In this document: piece by piece, positions 6,311 through 7,861 of the stretch
Position numbering within the stretch: position 1 is the stretch's first letter
How the letters are laid out: each line of letters opens with the position of its first letter
NCBI GenBank assembly: GCA_007128555.1
Contig: SKXF01000430.1
Span: 1 to 7,861, forward strand
Direction: 5' to 3'
DNA length: 7,861 bases
Origin: Clostridia bacterium
GTDB taxonomy: Bacteria; Bacillota_E; SLMV01; PUMD01
Program-made: the position numbers and the translations under genes
Notes under the pieces: generated by a model
Told to the model about the DNA's origin: nothing
Seen by the model: the letters and a program-made list of their open reading frames with translations, nothing else
The model's database searches: none

Positions 6311-7861
6311 ATGAAGACATCGTCAGGGAGGCTTCCCAAGGGGTGGTCCGTGGTGCATCGGGTCACCGTCCCCGGGAAAGAGGGAGAGACGTTTTCCACC
6401 GATGGCGTTCCCCTCGGATCTGCGGCCAAATCGTACCTGGAGGAGGCCTTTCCTGCCGGTCTATACCGGCACCAGGTCGAGGCGGTCCGGCGGGGCCTGG
6501 AGGGCAGTGATGTGTGTGTGACGACCCGAACGGCATCGGGGAAAAGCCTACCTTTCTATCTCGTTGGCCTCGAGAGTATCCTGGATGGGGGCAAGGTGCT
6601 GGCCGTGTATCCCTTGAAGGCCCTCGGGCAGCAGGAAGAGCACCGCTGGTCCCAGATGCTGGGGACGGCGGCGCCGGACAGGAAGGTGGGCAGGATCGAT
6701 GGATCCGTTCCAAGGAGCAATCGGCTGAACGTGCTGAGAAGTTCGTCGGTCGTGGTGATGACGCCTGATATCATCCACGCGTGGCTACTACCCTCCCTGG
6801 GAGAACTGGCCGTTCGGAACTTCATGAAAAAGATCCGCCTGGTGGTGGTGGATGAGATTCACAACTACACCGGGGTCTTTGGATCCAATGCTGCCTTCAT
6901 GTTCCGCAGGCTACAGCATGCCCTGGACCTTCGGGGCAATACCTCGGTGCGGCTCATGTGTGCATCGGCGACCATTTCTGACCCCGCTGACCACCTAGCG
7001 GCCCTCTTTGGTCGCCAGTTCTCCCTGGTTGGAGAGGATCTCGATACCTCTCCCCGTCACGAGGTGACCATCGAACTCGTTCGCCCCAGCGAGGGGGAGG
7101 ATTCCCTCGGTGCGGCGGCAGCGCTTCTGACGAGGCTCAGGGAACAGGACCATGGACGGTTCCTCGCCTTTGTAGACAGTAGGAAGCAGGCGGAACTCAT
7201 TGCGGCCATCGTGGCCAGGGGAGGAGGGGGCAGGGACGAGGACTACCGGAATTGGCCGGAGCGTCTGGATGTTTTGCCCTTGCGGGCCGGCTACGAGGAG
7301 CATGATCGCAATGCCATCCTCCAGAGGCTTCAGAGCGGTCACCTGAGCGGTGTTGTCAGCACCAGTGCCCTCGAGCTGGGCATCGACATCGCACACCTGA
7401 CCACGGGAATTCTCGTAGGCGTTCCCCATTCTTCCACGAGCCTGTGGCAGCGCATCGGTCGGATTGGTCGGCACGGCCCGGGTCGAATCCTGGTCCTCAG
7501 CACCGGCGACCTTCACGACGAACGGGCTTTCCGGATGCCCGAGGAACTGCTGAGGCGCCCCCCTGCCGAGGGGGCCCTCTACCTGGAGAACCGGCGCATC
7601 CAGTATATCCATGCCATGTGCCTGGCCCGGTCCCCCGACGGGGAACATGACCTCATTGCCGGCATCGGCAGGTCTTCCGATTCGGTGGAGTTTTATTCCA
7701 ACGTTGCCTGGCCCGAGGGCTTTCCTGATCTGTGCCGATCCGAGCGCACCGGGGAGATTCCGGTGGACCTGCAGGCCATGAAGGCCGAGGCCGGCGAGGG
7801 TCCTCACCTGGCGTATCCGCTCCGGGACATCGATTCCCAGTTCGAGGTGCAGATGTCCCGG
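6311..7861 (+). CDS. Superfamily 2 DEAD/DEAH-box helicase, MrfA/YprA (DUF1998-associated) type, 3' end beyond window
   Basis: An ATP-dependent nucleic-acid helicase; 517 codons are present without a stop and the frame continues past the window edge. The first RecA-like domain shows LYRHQVEAV (51-59), Walker A TRTASGKS (72-79), YPLKAL (motif Ia, 100-105), TPDIIH (151-156), Walker B box DEIH (181-184) followed by NYTGVFGSN, and SAT (219-221). The second domain shows FVDSRKQAE, TSALELGID (351-359) and motif VI QRIGRIGRHG (from residue 380). The DE-h-HxYxGVFGS pattern and the LELGID...QRIGR block match MrfA/YprA-like helicases, which usually carry a C-terminal DUF1998 zinc domain that would lie outside this window. 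MrfA acts in mitomycin-C DNA repair; relatives occur in phage-defence loci such as DISARM. The ATG at 6311 has AAAAGGGGG about nine bases upstream, and the N-terminus then matches family length. Arg73 in Walker A replaces the usual proline. Confidence 0.9.
   Translation, partial: MKTSSGRLPKGWSVVHRVTVPGKEGETFSTDGVPLGSAAKSYLEEAFPAGLYRHQVEAVRRGLEGSDVCVTTRTASGKSLPFYLVGLESILDGGKVLAVYPLKALGQQEEHRWSQMLGTAAPDRKVGRIDGSVPRSNRLNVLRSSSVVVMTPDIIHAWLLPSLGELAVRNFMKKIRLVVVDEIHNYTGVFGSNAAFMFRRLQHALDLRGNTSVRLMCASATISDPADHLAALFGRQFSLVGEDLDTSPRHEVTIELVRPSEGEDSLGAAAALLTRLREQDHGRFLAFVDSRKQAELIAAIVARGGGGRDEDYRNWPERLDVLPLRAGYEEHDRNAILQRLQSGHLSGVVSTSALELGIDIAHLTTGILVGVPHSSTSLWQRIGRIGRHGPGRILVLSTGDLHDERAFRMPEELLRRPPAEGALYLENRRIQYIHAMCLARSPDGEHDLIAGIGRSSDSVEFYSNVAWPEGFPDLCRSERTGEIPVDLQAMKAEAGEGPHLAYPLRDIDSQFEVQMSR

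Noticed and set aside
6995..7807. 270-codon minus-strand frame
   Set aside because: Lies entirely within the helicase, whose motifs are unmistakable on the plus strand; the reverse frame is an antisense by-product of GC-rich codons.

Overview
The window looks bacterial: compact GC-rich genes, strong GGAGG-type ribosome binding sites, ATG and GTG starts, and many AGG arginine codons. The gene set (dipeptide-type ABC permease, D-aminoacylase-like amidohydrolase, a clostridial-style phytoene-desaturase-like flavoprotein, an MrfA/YprA-type helicase) would fit a high-GC anaerobic Firmicute or similar lineage. That taxonomic guess is weak, because no rRNA or marker gene is present.

Layout. (1) 1-797: the C-terminal two thirds of a DppC/OppC-type permease. 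Its normal N-terminal membrane part is replaced by unrelated sequence, so it is probably a broken gene. (2) 817-2517: a complete N-acyl-D-amino-acid deacylase-family amidohydrolase 19 nt downstream, in the same transcription unit, followed by a hairpin terminator (2544-2582). Together they suggest a former module for importing and deacylating N-acyl-D-amino acids or peptides. (3) 2817-4316: a complete FAD/NAD(P)-dependent oxidoreductase of the phytoene desaturase/carotenoid isomerase superfamily. (4) 4317-4954: a decayed stretch. It shows coding-like sequence that changes frame twice, then a 28-codon stub resembling the start of a NIPSNAP protein, with a plausible promoter inside the stub for the next gene. 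(5) 4955-5491: an A/T-richer orphan gene for a 178-aa membrane-anchored protein. (6) 5492-5697: a non-coding stretch with a nested inverted repeat. (7) 5698-5913, minus strand: a 71-aa protein with one membrane segment and a C-terminal cysteine motif (C-x6-C-x4-CC), convergent with the 178-aa gene. (8) 5914-6310: intergenic. (9) 6311-window end: the N-terminal 517 codons of a superfamily 2 helicase of the MrfA/YprA (DUF1998-associated) type, running off the window.

There is no clear multi-gene novel system. The region reads as an accessory, partly eroded stretch. The items most worth pursuing are the small cysteine-motif membrane protein, the nested inverted repeat beside it, the decayed tract at 4317-4914, and whatever lies downstream of the helicase, since helicases of this type can belong to DNA repair or phage-defence loci.
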